Position numbers and translations under genes: made by a program
Notes under the pieces: generated by a model
What the model was told of the DNA's origin: nothing
Database searches by the model: none
Seen by the model: only the letters and a program-made list of their open reading frames with translations
NCBI GenBank assembly: GCA_016710165.1
Contig: JADJLJ010000006.1
Location: forward strand, 1-32,695
Reading direction: 5' to 3'
Source: Chitinophagaceae bacterium
Lineage (GTDB): Bacteria > Bacteroidota > Bacteroidia > Chitinophagales > Chitinophagaceae
DNA: 32,695 nucleotides
Part shown: positions 1 through 5,924 of the stretch, in pieces
Layout of the letters: every line of letters starts with the position of its first letter
Numbering within the stretch: the first letter of the stretch is position 1

Positions 1-184
1 CTGTTGCCATGTCTTTGATGGATGACAATACCTGCGATGCGGGCTTCCCCGAACGGATGGCTTGCTTAACTGCCAGGCACCAGATGGATTCGTTCCCGGC
101 TATCTTAAACTCTACGTCAATTATCAGCCTCATGTGCTGCATGTAAGGGAATTGAATACCGGGTGATGTAGTTATATTCAGCAT
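1..184 (-). CDS. Hypothetical protein, 3' end beyond the window
   Basis: An open frame runs on the minus strand from an ATG at 184 to the window edge without a stop (61 codons). The visible part begins MLNITTSPGIQFPYMQHMR and continues with a mixed amphipathic sequence ending in SSIKDMAT. I recognise no domain. It lies 30 bp downstream of the stop of the minus-strand DNA-binding gene and probably shares its transcript. There is no Shine-Dalgarno sequence upstream, as is usual in Bacteroidota. That it is a real gene rests on frame length, start and operon position only. Confidence 0.55.
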   Translation of the reverse strand, partial: MLNITTSPGIQFPYMQHMRLIIDVEFKIAGNESIWCLAVKQAIRSGKPASQVLSSIKDMAT

Positions 185-214
185 GACGGGTGATTGAGAT
201 AACAAAGTTAATGG

Positions 215-409
215 TTATCTTTGGATAACCAAACCTTTTCTAATATTTTTTTTTGCAACATCGTTGCATTCGGTCAAAAGCCAATCCCGGCCTACTTTTC
301 GGTACGATTTAATACCTATTAATTTCCGGCCTTTGTTGATGGCCCTGGTGACGGCCACCGTTGAAACACCCCTTTTATCTGCATATTGCGTTGTTGTAAT
401 AACAGCCAT
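215..409 (-). CDS. Small putative helix-turn-helix DNA-binding protein
   Basis: The product is 64 residues starting MAVITTTQYADKRGVSTVAV. The pattern TTTQYADKRGVSTVAVTRAI followed by a basic stretch and GRDWLL resembles the winged-helix/excisionase-like (HTH_17) fold: the first helix and turn choose DNA, and the aromatic GRDWLL closes the wing. A longer reading from 433 would add MNNQKIFF, but that ATG lies inside the -7 box of this gene's own promoter (431-438), so 409 is the better start. It is the first gene of the leftward unit and faces a divergent early promoter, the position expected of a phage switch regulator or excisionase. The function is inferred. Its codons at 250-269 contain a palindrome that recurs upstream of the tail tube gene. 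Confidence 0.6.
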   Translation of the reverse strand: MAVITTTQYADKRGVSTVAVTRAINKGRKLIGIKSYRKVGRDWLLTECNDVAKKNIRKGLVIQR

Positions 410-420
410 GAAAAATATTT

Positions 421-451
421 TTTGGTTATTCAAAACTAACTACTATTTTTG
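421..451 (+). promoter_or_regulatory. Rightward early promoter, Bacteroidota consensus
   Basis: TTTG at 421-424, a 19-base spacer and TATTTTTG at 444-451 match the TTTG-N19-TAnnTTTG consensus exactly. Transcription should start near 457, leaving a leader of about 85 bases before the ATG at 544. The leader holds an imperfect hairpin around 483-504 (TCGG pairing with CCGA). Confidence 0.7.
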
Positions 452-461
452 ATGCGGCAAA
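431..461 (-). promoter_or_regulatory. Leftward promoter, Bacteroidota consensus
   Basis: On the minus strand the -33 element TTTG (CAAA at 458-461) is followed by a 19-base spacer and TAGTTTTG (431-438), an exact fit to TAnnTTTG. Transcription should begin near 424, giving a leader of about 15 bases before the ATG at 409. Its elements interlock with the rightward promoter. Confidence 0.7.
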
Positions 462-543
462 ATAAAAGTTACCGCTAACGGTTCGGGGCTTTATGAAGTG
501 CCGACAATAAACAACTAATGTCAAATTGAAAAACAGAAATACA

Positions 544-762
544 ATGAACAACGAAATTTTCATCGAAGAACCAAACAAGGCATTTCATAAAGCCCATGTT
601 ACCAGCAGTGCCACTGATAACAATTGGAGGAAATGCAAACATTGTGGCAAGTTCATTTCATATAAGCAGATGGAAGAACAAACGGATGTAATGTTTCACT
701 TTATACCCGATAGTGAAATAACTACCGAAGAAGCGTATTGGGTTCACAGGCATTGCCGGTAA
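544..762 (+). CDS. Small putative zinc-binding protein
   Basis: The product is 72 residues from ATG 544 (MNNEIFIEEPNKAFHKAHVT). A TTG at 526 would add six residues, but the ATG is preferred. CKHCGK in the middle and VHRHCR at the very C-terminus supply a CxxC pair and an HxxHC pair, enough for one zinc site in a small zinc-ribbon-like fold. I recognise no named family. It is the first gene after the rightward promoter, where phages often encode small host-takeover or replication accessory proteins; the role is unknown. Confidence 0.6.
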   Translation: MNNEIFIEEPNKAFHKAHVTSSATDNNWRKCKHCGKFISYKQMEEQTDVMFHFIPDSEITTEEAYWVHRHCR

Positions 763-947
763 CGCGAACCAAAAGCGAATAAGGTAAAGGGTGGGAGGTG
801 TGTTTTTGTCTTTAGGGGGGGAAAGGGGTGAGGGTGGGGGGGGGTGTCTTGTGGGATACAGAAGGGAAGAGTTTGCGAACGTTGTGAATAACAGGTGTGG
901 GTCTATGGCACATAACATTTGCATTACTGCTATAAAACCTACTTAAA
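763..947 (+). other. Intergenic region with a G-quadruplex-forming tract
   Basis: There is no credible gene here. At 815-844 the plus strand reads G7-AAA-G4-TGA-G3-T-G9, which meets the four-run, short-loop rule for an intramolecular G-quadruplex; further GGG runs lie at 789-795 and 853-855. The tract is on the coding strand of the next gene, so the RNA would carry it too. A TAACATTTG at 913-921 resembles a -7 box with one extra base but has no -33 element at the right distance. Confidence 0.65.
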
Positions 948-1172
948 ATGGAGTATGTATCAATAAAATACAGGGTTAAGTGGAGGTTAAAAGATAAGCC
1001 AAATTATTATTGGACGGAATGCGGTAAATTGATAAATTTTAATAGTGGGAGGGTAATAAAGAAAACGCTAAAAGGACTTACACCTGGTTATTGGGTAAGT
1101 AAAAATTTTATTCCACTTACTAAATTAAAATCATCTATTGAACTAATACCAAAAGAAAAATTACCGTTTTAA
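948..1172 (+). CDS. Hypothetical small phage protein
   Basis: The product is 74 residues, basic, beginning MEYVSIKYRVKWRLKDKPNY and ending in PKEKLPF. Its middle has the pattern YYWTECGKLINFNSGRVIKK, then GYWVSKNFIPL, which reads like a short all-beta domain that pairs a sequence-name motif (LINxxxGRxIKK) with an aromatic GYW turn. That motif occurs in many small phage proteins, including ones next to HNH/NUMOD nucleases, but no nuclease residues are present. The coding region is AT-rich compared with the structural genes. The next small gene follows after two bases, suggesting co-transcription. Confidence 0.6.
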   Translation: MEYVSIKYRVKWRLKDKPNYYWTECGKLINFNSGRVIKKTLKGLTPGYWVSKNFIPLTKLKSSIELIPKEKLPF

Positions 1173-1174
1173 TT

Positions 1175-1300
1175 ATGAAATCTAAAACCACCCGCCAGAT
1201 ACTGGCACTCACAAAGGCCGCTAAGAAGTACCCGAAATGTAAAGATAAGATCAGGCAGATAAGGCAGCAACAGGCATGGAATAAATTTTTAAGTCAATAA
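1175..1300 (+). CDS. Very small basic protein
   Basis: The frame encodes 41 residues, MKSKTTRQILALTKAAKKYP followed by KCKDKIRQIRQQ and a WNKF end. It is strongly basic and probably helical. It starts two bases after the previous stop and ends two bases before the next ATG, the tight spacing seen in phage early operons, which is the main support for it being a gene. Function unknown; a nucleic-acid-binding peptide is possible from charge alone. Confidence 0.45.
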   Translation: MKSKTTRQILALTKAAKKYPKCKDKIRQIRQQQAWNKFLSQ

Positions 1301-1302
1301 AT

Positions 1303-1614
1303 ATGGGAAGATACACAAAAGCTCCAGGTATGCACGAGTTTGCTTACAATAGCTGGCTTTTAAAAATTCATAGAAGGCTAAATGATAGGGCGGAATCGGC
1401 AAAATTAAACCGAGATGGAAGAAAAAAAGACTTTGATATTAATTTTCGATTTCAGTTAATTACCTTAAATTATTGCCAACCGCCTGAATTCGTTATTACA
1501 AAAACAAAGCGTGTTAACTGTAATCCTATGTATAATGATTTGAAAAGCACAATTTGTAATAGTTGTTTAATTACAACACCGTATATTTGCATCACGGTTC
1601 AGATGGCGAAGTAG
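1303..1614 (+). CDS. Hypothetical protein
   Basis: The product is 103 residues, starting MGRYTKAPGMHEFAYNSWLL. The N-terminal half is basic (KIHRRLNDRAESAKLNRDGR) and the C-terminal half has three cysteines (VNCNP, TICNSC). I recognise no family. The last 30 or so bases overlap the promoter and the start of the structured leader of the replication genes, and the stop codon TAG lies inside the kissing-loop sequence at 1611-1618, so the real C-terminus could be older sequence reused as a regulatory region. Confidence 0.45.
   Translation: MGRYTKAPGMHEFAYNSWLLKIHRRLNDRAESAKLNRDGRKKDFDINFRFQLITLNYCQPPEFVITKTKRVNCNPMYNDLKSTICNSCLITTPYICITVQMAK
1563..1589 (+). promoter_or_regulatory. Promoter of the replication genes
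   Basis: TATATTTG at 1582-1589 matches TAnnTTTG exactly. A TTG lies at 1563-1565, with a spacer of 16, shorter than the usual 19. Transcription should start near 1594-1597, exactly where the structured leader begins, which supports the assignment. Confidence 0.55.
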
Positions 1615-1690
1615 AGAGCGTACATCTGAATTTATTTTTGGATTCTTTAAAGGCCGCTGGTAAACTCTCTACACCGGCGGCTCTTTATTT
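1596..1690 (+). ncRNA. Structured leader A: two hairpins with complementary loops
   Basis: Hairpin 1 pairs TTCAGATG (1598-1605) with CATCTGAA (1623-1630), 8 bp. Hairpin 2 pairs GCCGCTGGT (1653-1661) with ACCGGCGGC (1673-1681), 9 bp with one G-U, followed by the U-rich TCTTTATTT and then the ATG at 1691. The loop of hairpin 1 carries GTAGAGAG (1611-1618), which is perfectly complementary to CTCTCTAC (1665-1672) in the loop of hairpin 2. The leader could therefore form an 8-bp kissing pseudoknot. Hairpin 2 with its U-tract looks like an intrinsic terminator set right against the start codon, so control of termination or of translation start is the natural inference. It does not match a riboswitch class known to me. 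Confidence 0.6.
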
Positions 1691-2053
1691 ATGAACAAAT
1701 CCCTTTATTTCTCCCACGACTATACCGCAAGCGATGACGTTAAAATACTGTTCCTACGACAATCATTGGGTATGGAAGGCGTAGGGATATTTTGGTATGT
1801 GATAGAACGTTTGGCCCAGGCCGGAGGAAAGTTGCCTTTAAAAATTATCCCGGTTCTGTCAATGCAAATGCAGGTAACCGAAATCAAAGTACAGGGAGTC
1901 ATTCAGAACTTCGACCTGTTCACGATTGAACAAGACATATTCTACTCCCGCCGCCTTAACGAAACCATACACCTACGCAAAACACTGCAAGATGCCGGCA
2001 CAAGGGGCGCAGCAAAGCGATGGGGTACTCAAACCAAAATAAAACTTGATTAA
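1691..2053 (+). CDS. Replication protein with Lin1244/Lin1753-like N-terminal domain (DUF4373)
   Basis: The product is 120 residues. The N-terminus MNKSLYFSHDYTASDDVKIL followed by GMEGVGIFWYVIERLAQAGG is the hallmark of the Lin1244/Lin1753 N-terminal domain, a winged-helix fold found at the start of many phage replication initiation or DnaD-like proteins. The usual C-terminal half is missing: the protein stops soon after GTRGAAKRWG, so this is a short, single-domain form. Its stop overlaps the helicase start as TAATG, so the two are translationally coupled, which fits a role in loading or guiding DnaB at the phage origin. The specific role is inferred. Confidence 0.75.
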   Translation: MNKSLYFSHDYTASDDVKILFLRQSLGMEGVGIFWYVIERLAQAGGKLPLKIIPVLSMQMQVTEIKVQGVIQNFDLFTIEQDIFYSRRLNETIHLRKTLQDAGTRGAAKRWGTQTKIKLD

Positions 2054-3440
2054 TGACAGATAAAATTCCTCCTCAGGCACTTGACATCGAAGATGCCGTA
2101 TTAGGGGCTATGCTCATAGATTCCAACTGCCTCAATATTGCGATGTCAAAACTATTCACAGAAGTATTTTACCGGGAAGCAAACGCCCTTATCTTCCAGG
2201 CAATAGAAACATTGTATGACAAAGGCCAGCCGGTTGACATCCTCACAGTATGCGATCAGATGCGCCGGGATGGATCCCTGGAGCAGTGCGGTGGTTCGTA
2301 TTACATCACCCGCTTAACCAACAACGTAACGAGCGGTGCCAATATTGAATACCACAGCGTTTTGTTGTGTGAATTTTACCTGAAGCGACAAGCCATAAAT
2401 ATTACCGGCGCAGCCAATAATGATCTTTACCTTGATGAAAAGGATGTGTTTGATATAATAAACCAGGCCGATGCAGCCATGCAGCAGGCACAGGAAAAGG
2501 TACTGCAGGGGCAGGCCCGGGATATGGCTTATTTCTCAGTGAAGGTACTTGAACAACACGACAGCGTTAAGTCAACCGGGGTACTTGGTATATCAACCGG
2601 CCTTAAATCTATTGACGAAGCAATATGCGGCCTGGTCCCGCCGGACGTTATCGTTATCGCAGCACGCCCCGGGCAGGGGAAAACAGCGCTGGCGCTATCA
2701 ATCACTCACAACGCTTCAATAATCGGTAAAGTACCATGCCTTTGGATCAGCCTGGAAATGGACGGCGTACAGCTTACCCGCCGGTTGGCATCTATTGACA
2801 CAGGTATCAACCATGAAGTACTTAGGAACGGTAAAACAACCACGGATGAGTACAATACCTTCCAAAAGTCGCTGGATCTTATCAGCCGGTCAAAAGTATT
2901 TATTGAGGACAGAACATCCATTAATATCCGGGACATAAGAACCAGGGCATACTTACTTAAAAAGCGTAATAACATCGGATACATAGTGGTTGATTATCTG
3001 CAGTTAATGAGCGGTGTTACCCGTAATCCATCCAGGGAGCAGGAGATTGCTGAGATCAGCCGGGGTTTAAAATGCCTCTCTAAAGAGCTTGGCGTGCCCA
3101 TAATCGCACTTTCTCAGCTTTCAAGGGAAGTAGAGAAGCGGCCTGATAAAATGCCTCAGTTGTCAGATCTGAGGGAGTCAGGGGCTATTGAGCAGGATGC
3201 CGATGAGGTTTTATTCCTTATGAGGCCGGAATATTACAAGATGACCGAAGACGTCAATATCGGTGGAAAGAGTACCCGGTTGCCGGGTTATGTATCTGCT
3301 CAGTTGCTAAAAACAGGCACGGTTCCACACGGAACATACCAATCAATTTCAAAGGATCCACTATGCACTTCTACGACAATTCCGGCCAATATGGCACAGA
3401 AATAGCAAAATGGGTGCCTATTACACAACACTTTGATTAA
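2053..3440 (+). CDS. dnaB: Replicative DNA helicase DnaB (frame broken near its C-terminus)
   Basis: Replicative helicase that unwinds the phage fork as a hexamer. The N-terminal primase-interaction domain (about 1-110, starting PPQALDIEDAVLGAMLIDSN) leads to the RecA-like ATPase: Walker A ARPGQGKTA (204-212), Walker B IVVDYLQLM (311-319), and LSQLSREVEKR (353-363). In the first frame the protein ends at 3405 with a tail unlike the family. In the -1 frame, reading on from Lys420 (AAA at 3310-3312) gives NRHGSTRN then IPINF, the normal DnaB C-terminal strand, to a stop at 3440 (462 residues). The break is in an A5 run (3309-3313); one more A restores the gene. I treat it as one gene with a single-base loss. 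Confidence 0.9.
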
Positions 3441-3563
3441 CAATACTAAAATAAGGGGGCTATTAGCGGGGCTTATGGCAATAAAGAAAGGAAAAAAAGA
3501 AAGGGTGAAATTTGGATTGTTTTATTAATTTATTTTTATTACATTTATGACAAAATAACATTT
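3441..3563 (+). promoter_or_regulatory. AT-rich intergenic region with a possible promoter
   Basis: No convincing gene. TTG at 3517-3519, a 20-base spacer and TACATTTA at 3540-3547 form a near match to the Bacteroidota promoter (last base of the -7 box differs), correctly placed for the gene starting at 3564. The string ACATTTATGA occurs twice (3541 and about 3557), the second copy holding the start codon. Confidence 0.35.
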
Positions 3564-3797
3564 ATGAAAATTGACACAAACGTCCCTGCTCCGGTAGTTA
3601 ACTACCAAAAAATTGCAATCGAATTAATCCAAACACTGCAACCTGGAGAAAGCACATTGCTTGATAAAAAATATGGCGATAAAATACGAAATGCTTTTGC
3701 AAGTGTTTTGTATAAGAAAAAAATAAAAGACAAGAAGTTTGTTACCAGGTTTGATCGTAATTTCGGCGGATCTATCCGTATCTGGCGTATTGCATAA
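3564..3797 (+). CDS. Hypothetical small phage protein
   Basis: The product is 77 residues, basic, starting MKIDTNVPAPVVNYQKIAIE. Features are a central LQPGESTLLD turn and a C-terminal FVTRFDRNFGGSIRIWRIA. The arrangement of an amphipathic helix, a PGES loop and a final FVTR...IRIWRI strand resembles small phage proteins that sit before the terminase genes and look like reduced winged-helix domains. Function unknown. It is followed by the terminase promoter. Confidence 0.6.
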   Translation: MKIDTNVPAPVVNYQKIAIELIQTLQPGESTLLDKKYGDKIRNAFASVLYKKKIKDKKFVTRFDRNFGGSIRIWRIA

Positions 3798-3801
3798 CCA
3801 T

Positions 3802-3831
3802 TTTGCCATATCAAAAAAGTTGGTATCTTTG
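3802..3831 (+). promoter_or_regulatory. Late promoter in front of the terminase genes
   Basis: TTTG at 3802-3805, an 18-base spacer and TATCTTTG at 3824-3831 fit TTTG-N18-20-TAnnTTTG. The ATG of the small terminase is at 3836, only four bases past the box, so the message would be leaderless or nearly so. Confidence 0.65.
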
Positions 3832-3835
3832 AGGT

Positions 3836-4193
3836 ATGGCAAGACCTGGACGACCTCCTAAATTTAGCTCACCTGAGCAGCTTGAACAGGCTGTTAATGA
3901 TTATTTCAGTGATGACACCAACTACCCTTTTACGATCACGGGAGTTGCTTTGTGGCTTGGTTTTGTTGACCGGCAAAGCCTTTATGACTACCAGGAAAGA
4001 GATGAATATTCTTGCATTAATAAAAGATTTGCGTACAAGAGTTGAGAACGGGTACGAAAGAAGGCTGTTTGAAAATAACCCTACCGGAGCAATTTTCGCC
4101 CTTAAAAACATGGGCTGGAAAGATAAGACCGAAACCGAATTAACGGGCAAGGACGGTGGCCCGCTACAAATCACCGGAATAACAGTAACATGA
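3836..4193 (+). CDS. terS: Terminase small subunit (one-base frameshift)
   Basis: DNA-recognition subunit of the packaging motor. The start MARPGRPPKFSSPEQLEQAV followed by TITGVALWLGFVDRQSLYDY is the helix-turn-helix DNA-binding part of Bacteroidota-type small terminases. That frame ends early at 4045 with an atypical tail. In the next frame ALIKDLRTRVENGYERRLFE then NPTGAIFALKNMGWKDKTE is the rest of the same family (oligomerisation helices and the typical NPTGAIFxLKN segment). Removing one T near 4010-4013 joins the two into a 118-residue protein. An ATG at 4002 could also start the second half as a 64-residue fragment. The late promoter lies directly upstream; the large subunit is not adjacent but about 7 kb away. 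Confidence 0.8.
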
Positions 4194-4366
4194 AAAAACT
4201 TATTGCCATACTGATCATTGTTTCTGCTGTGTCATGCACAAAAGTAAAGCAGTGCTATACTTGCCAGGTAGGCAATCAAACTACTGAATACTGTGGTGAT
4301 GTTCGGGATTTTGCGCCAAAGGATGTGCAGGGAAACGATATGCAGTATTACTGCCAGCCAAAATAA
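4190..4366 (+). CDS. Small cysteine-rich lipoprotein
   Basis: The frame encodes 58 residues. MKKLIAILIIVSAVSC is a lipoprotein signal peptide with a lipobox ending at Cys16. The mature part has CYTCQ, YCGD and a C-terminal YYCQPK, five cysteines including the lipidated one, so it may be disulfide-bonded in the periplasm or at the cell surface. The ATG overlaps the terminase stop (ATGA). Short CYTC...YCG lipoproteins are common in Bacteroidota genomes, where their role is unknown. In a phage, a small lipoprotein in this position could be a superinfection-exclusion or lysogenic-conversion factor; that is inference. Confidence 0.65.
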   Translation: MKKLIAILIIVSAVSCTKVKQCYTCQVGNQTTEYCGDVRDFAPKDVQGNDMQYYCQPK

Positions 4367-4367
4367 A

Positions 4368-4397
4368 TTTGCTTCGTTAGAATAATTTACTACATTG
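4368..4397 (+). promoter_or_regulatory. Promoter of the glycan cassette
   Basis: TTTG at 4368-4371 is followed by exactly 19 bases and TACATTG at 4391-4397, a -7 box that is one T short of TAnnTTTG. Transcription should start near 4403, where structured leader B begins. Confidence 0.5.
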
Positions 4398-4402
4398 CAA
4401 TA

Positions 4403-4468
4403 CCGTTCGGAGGCGGTGAAAATCTTAAGCGACTGGATCTCCTCCGAGTGAAGGTCGCTTTTTAATTT
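4403..4468 (+). ncRNA. Structured leader B: H-type pseudoknot or alternative hairpins
   Basis: CGTTCGGAGG (4404-4413) can pair with CCTCCGAGTG (4441-4450), 10 bp including two G-U pairs. AAGCGAC (4427-4433) can pair with GTCGCTT (4454-4460), 7 bp, followed by TTTAATTT and the ATG at 4469. The two stems interleave, so they form an H-type pseudoknot or compete. The second stem with its U-tract looks like a terminator whose loop is complementary to the upstream strand, the same plan as leader A. Both leaders begin with a similar promoter and TTGC...AC(C/G)GTTC sequence. Confidence 0.6.
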
Positions 4469-4603
4469 ATGATCGAATTTAAAATAATTAAAGGTATATT
4501 CACTTACTACGGTACAGGAACTATAGTATCGAAAGATAGCACCGGTTGTATTGTTGATATTGGTGCATCGTTGATAAGGATTGAAAATTACAACATCGTA
4601 TGA
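4469..4603 (+). CDS. Small protein leading the glycan cassette
   Basis: The frame encodes 44 residues, MIEFKIIKGIFTYYGTGTIV followed by SKDSTGCIVDIG, and overlaps the next gene by ATGA. It begins right after the terminator-like stem of leader B. It looks like a small beta-barrel-like sequence with alternating hydrophobic residues. Function unknown; it may serve as a leader ORF that couples control by the RNA to the glycosyltransferase genes. Confidence 0.45.
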   Translation: MIEFKIIKGIFTYYGTGTIVSKDSTGCIVDIGASLIRIENYNIV

Positions 4604-5172
4604 TACTTGACCTCATACCATACAGCACCGATAAGAACCTGGGTAAAGCCTACAACGATGCTTTCCGTAATACATCGGATGAAGTTACTCATATTTGTTT
4701 CCGTGATGGTGATACTTGCTGGTTAACACCTGACTATGGTGTTCATCTTGCTGAGTATGTCCGGTTACACCCTGACGCTGTGTTAACGTGCTGGACGAAT
4801 AGGATCAATGATAGGGCGGAGCAGCAGTATTCTATTATGGGTGCTACTAAAACAATTAGAGGATACAGTGATATTAAACAACATTTACTAATATCCGATG
4901 GTGTTAAAGAAAAGCTATATCAAGTAACTACACTTAATGGGTTCGTTTCCGGCTTCTGCATGGTGGTACCACGCAGCGTATGGAATCAACATAAATTTGC
5001 AGAACAGCAGGTTTATGAAGATCGTGGACCTACCAATATGCTGGGAGTTGATAATGACTTCACAAACAGGATCCGGGCTGCTGGCATTAAGGTATTACGG
5101 ATGGATGGCCTTTACATCTGGCATACATACAGACTACTCCAGGGAGATAACGATAAAACGCATTTGTTATGA
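4600..5172 (+). CDS. GT-A fold glycosyltransferase (family 2-like)
   Basis: Probably transfers a sugar from a nucleotide-sugar donor in the cytoplasm. The product is 190 residues and starts late in the usual fold (MILDLIPYSTDKNLGKAYND), where longer GT2 enzymes have STDKNLGxAxNxA after their first strand. HICFRDGDTCWLTPDYG contains the metal-binding DGD (the DxD motif) in its normal setting. A later GFVSGFCMVVPRSVW segment and DNDFTNRIRAAGIKV match the acceptor side and the ED/DNDF catalytic region of GT2. It is overlapped at both ends by neighbouring genes (ATGA). The donor and acceptor cannot be told from sequence. Confidence 0.7.
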   Translation: MILDLIPYSTDKNLGKAYNDAFRNTSDEVTHICFRDGDTCWLTPDYGVHLAEYVRLHPDAVLTCWTNRINDRAEQQYSIMGATKTIRGYSDIKQHLLISDGVKEKLYQVTTLNGFVSGFCMVVPRSVWNQHKFAEQQVYEDRGPTNMLGVDNDFTNRIRAAGIKVLRMDGLYIWHTYRLLQGDNDKTHLL

Positions 5173-5924
5173 CCCTCACCGCCACAGACATATTAAACAC
5201 TTTACAAACAAACCGCCCGGTATCAATTATCCGGGCTGGTGATGGGGAAAAAATCGTACTTGAATCGAACAAAGATATACCCGCTTACCAGCTATGTATT
5301 GAATCAGTAATGAAACGACAAGTAGGTTATGAGCCAACCATGAGCGAAGTGGAAGCCATACGCAATAATCTAATTACCGCATACAATGAGGCCAGTATTG
5401 TAGGTATACCGATGCACGAACGGCTGCAGGATCTTAATAAACACTGGCGAAATGTGGAAGAAGTGGTTAAACCACATTGCACCACAACTAAGTTCACCAG
5501 TACCGATGTAGCCTATGATATGCTTTACAATGGTATGCTGTCTGAATGGCTTTCAGGGAAAAAAGAAATTATATATATTTCATGCCGTGATATTGATGAA
5601 CCGTTACGCCGGGCTTTCGGCATACGAACAGTACACAGCTATATCATTGCGCCTGAGATGAAGTTTACATCAACATACGATGGCGGATTAAAGCATTATC
5701 CTGAACAGTTTAATCAGATCGAATGGTGGCTAAATAACGCACCGTGTGATGGTACGCCTTGCCTGGTAGGTGCCGGCGTAATCGGAAAAATATATTGCAA
5801 CTGGATGCGTGACAGGGGAGGGATAGCTTTTGATATTGGTGCCGTGTTTGACCTGTGGGCAGGGTATGCAACAAGGGGGCCGGAAAGAGGGCTTGATAAA
5901 AAGCATGAAAAATATAAATTATGA
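5169..5924 (+). CDS. GT-D fold glycosyltransferase (DUF1792-like)
   Basis: The product is 251 residues. PVSIIRAGDGEKIVLESN near the N-terminus (about 17-34) matches the RxGDGE signature of the GT-D family (DUF1792, PF08759), where the Asp-x-Glu coordinates the metal and nucleotide sugar. The C-terminal GAGVIGKIYCNWMRDRGG followed by AFDIGAVFDLWAG matches the conserved end of that family (small helix, then DIG and a carboxylate). In streptococci a member extends the glycan of a serine-rich adhesin, so the known role is protein glycosylation, with UDP-glucose as donor there. The donor here is unknown. It overlaps both neighbours by ATGA. Confidence 0.75.
   Translation: MTLTATDILNTLQTNRPVSIIRAGDGEKIVLESNKDIPAYQLCIESVMKRQVGYEPTMSEVEAIRNNLITAYNEASIVGIPMHERLQDLNKHWRNVEEVVKPHCTTTKFTSTDVAYDMLYNGMLSEWLSGKKEIIYISCRDIDEPLRRAFGIRTVHSYIIAPEMKFTSTYDGGLKHYPEQFNQIEWWLNNAPCDGTPCLVGAGVIGKIYCNWMRDRGGIAFDIGAVFDLWAGYATRGPERGLDKKHEKYKL

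Noticed and set aside
264..452. A plus-strand open frame across the HTH gene
   Set aside because: Opposite the HTH coding sequence and across the interlocked promoters; no family features.
445..520. A third leader resembling A and B (ACGGTTC and a hairpin near 483-504)
   Set aside because: Only the short ACGGTTC sequence is shared; the hairpin is imperfect and there is no loop complementary to it.
913..921. A -7 promoter box before the gene at 948
   Set aside because: The box has one base too many, and the nearest TTG is about 28 bases upstream, outside the normal range.
1591..1630. A tRNA-like sequence in leader A (GGTTCAGATGG...)
   Set aside because: It cannot be folded into a cloverleaf; the pairing partners give hairpins and a kissing loop instead.
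3301..3320. A programmed -1 frameshift in dnaB
   Set aside because: The site is not a standard slippery heptamer and has five, not six, A; similar one-base breaks in four other genes make an error or loss more likely.
3475..3528. A 17-residue frame (MAIKKGKKERVKFGLFY)
   Set aside because: Too short to support; the region is better explained as an AT-rich promoter-containing gap.
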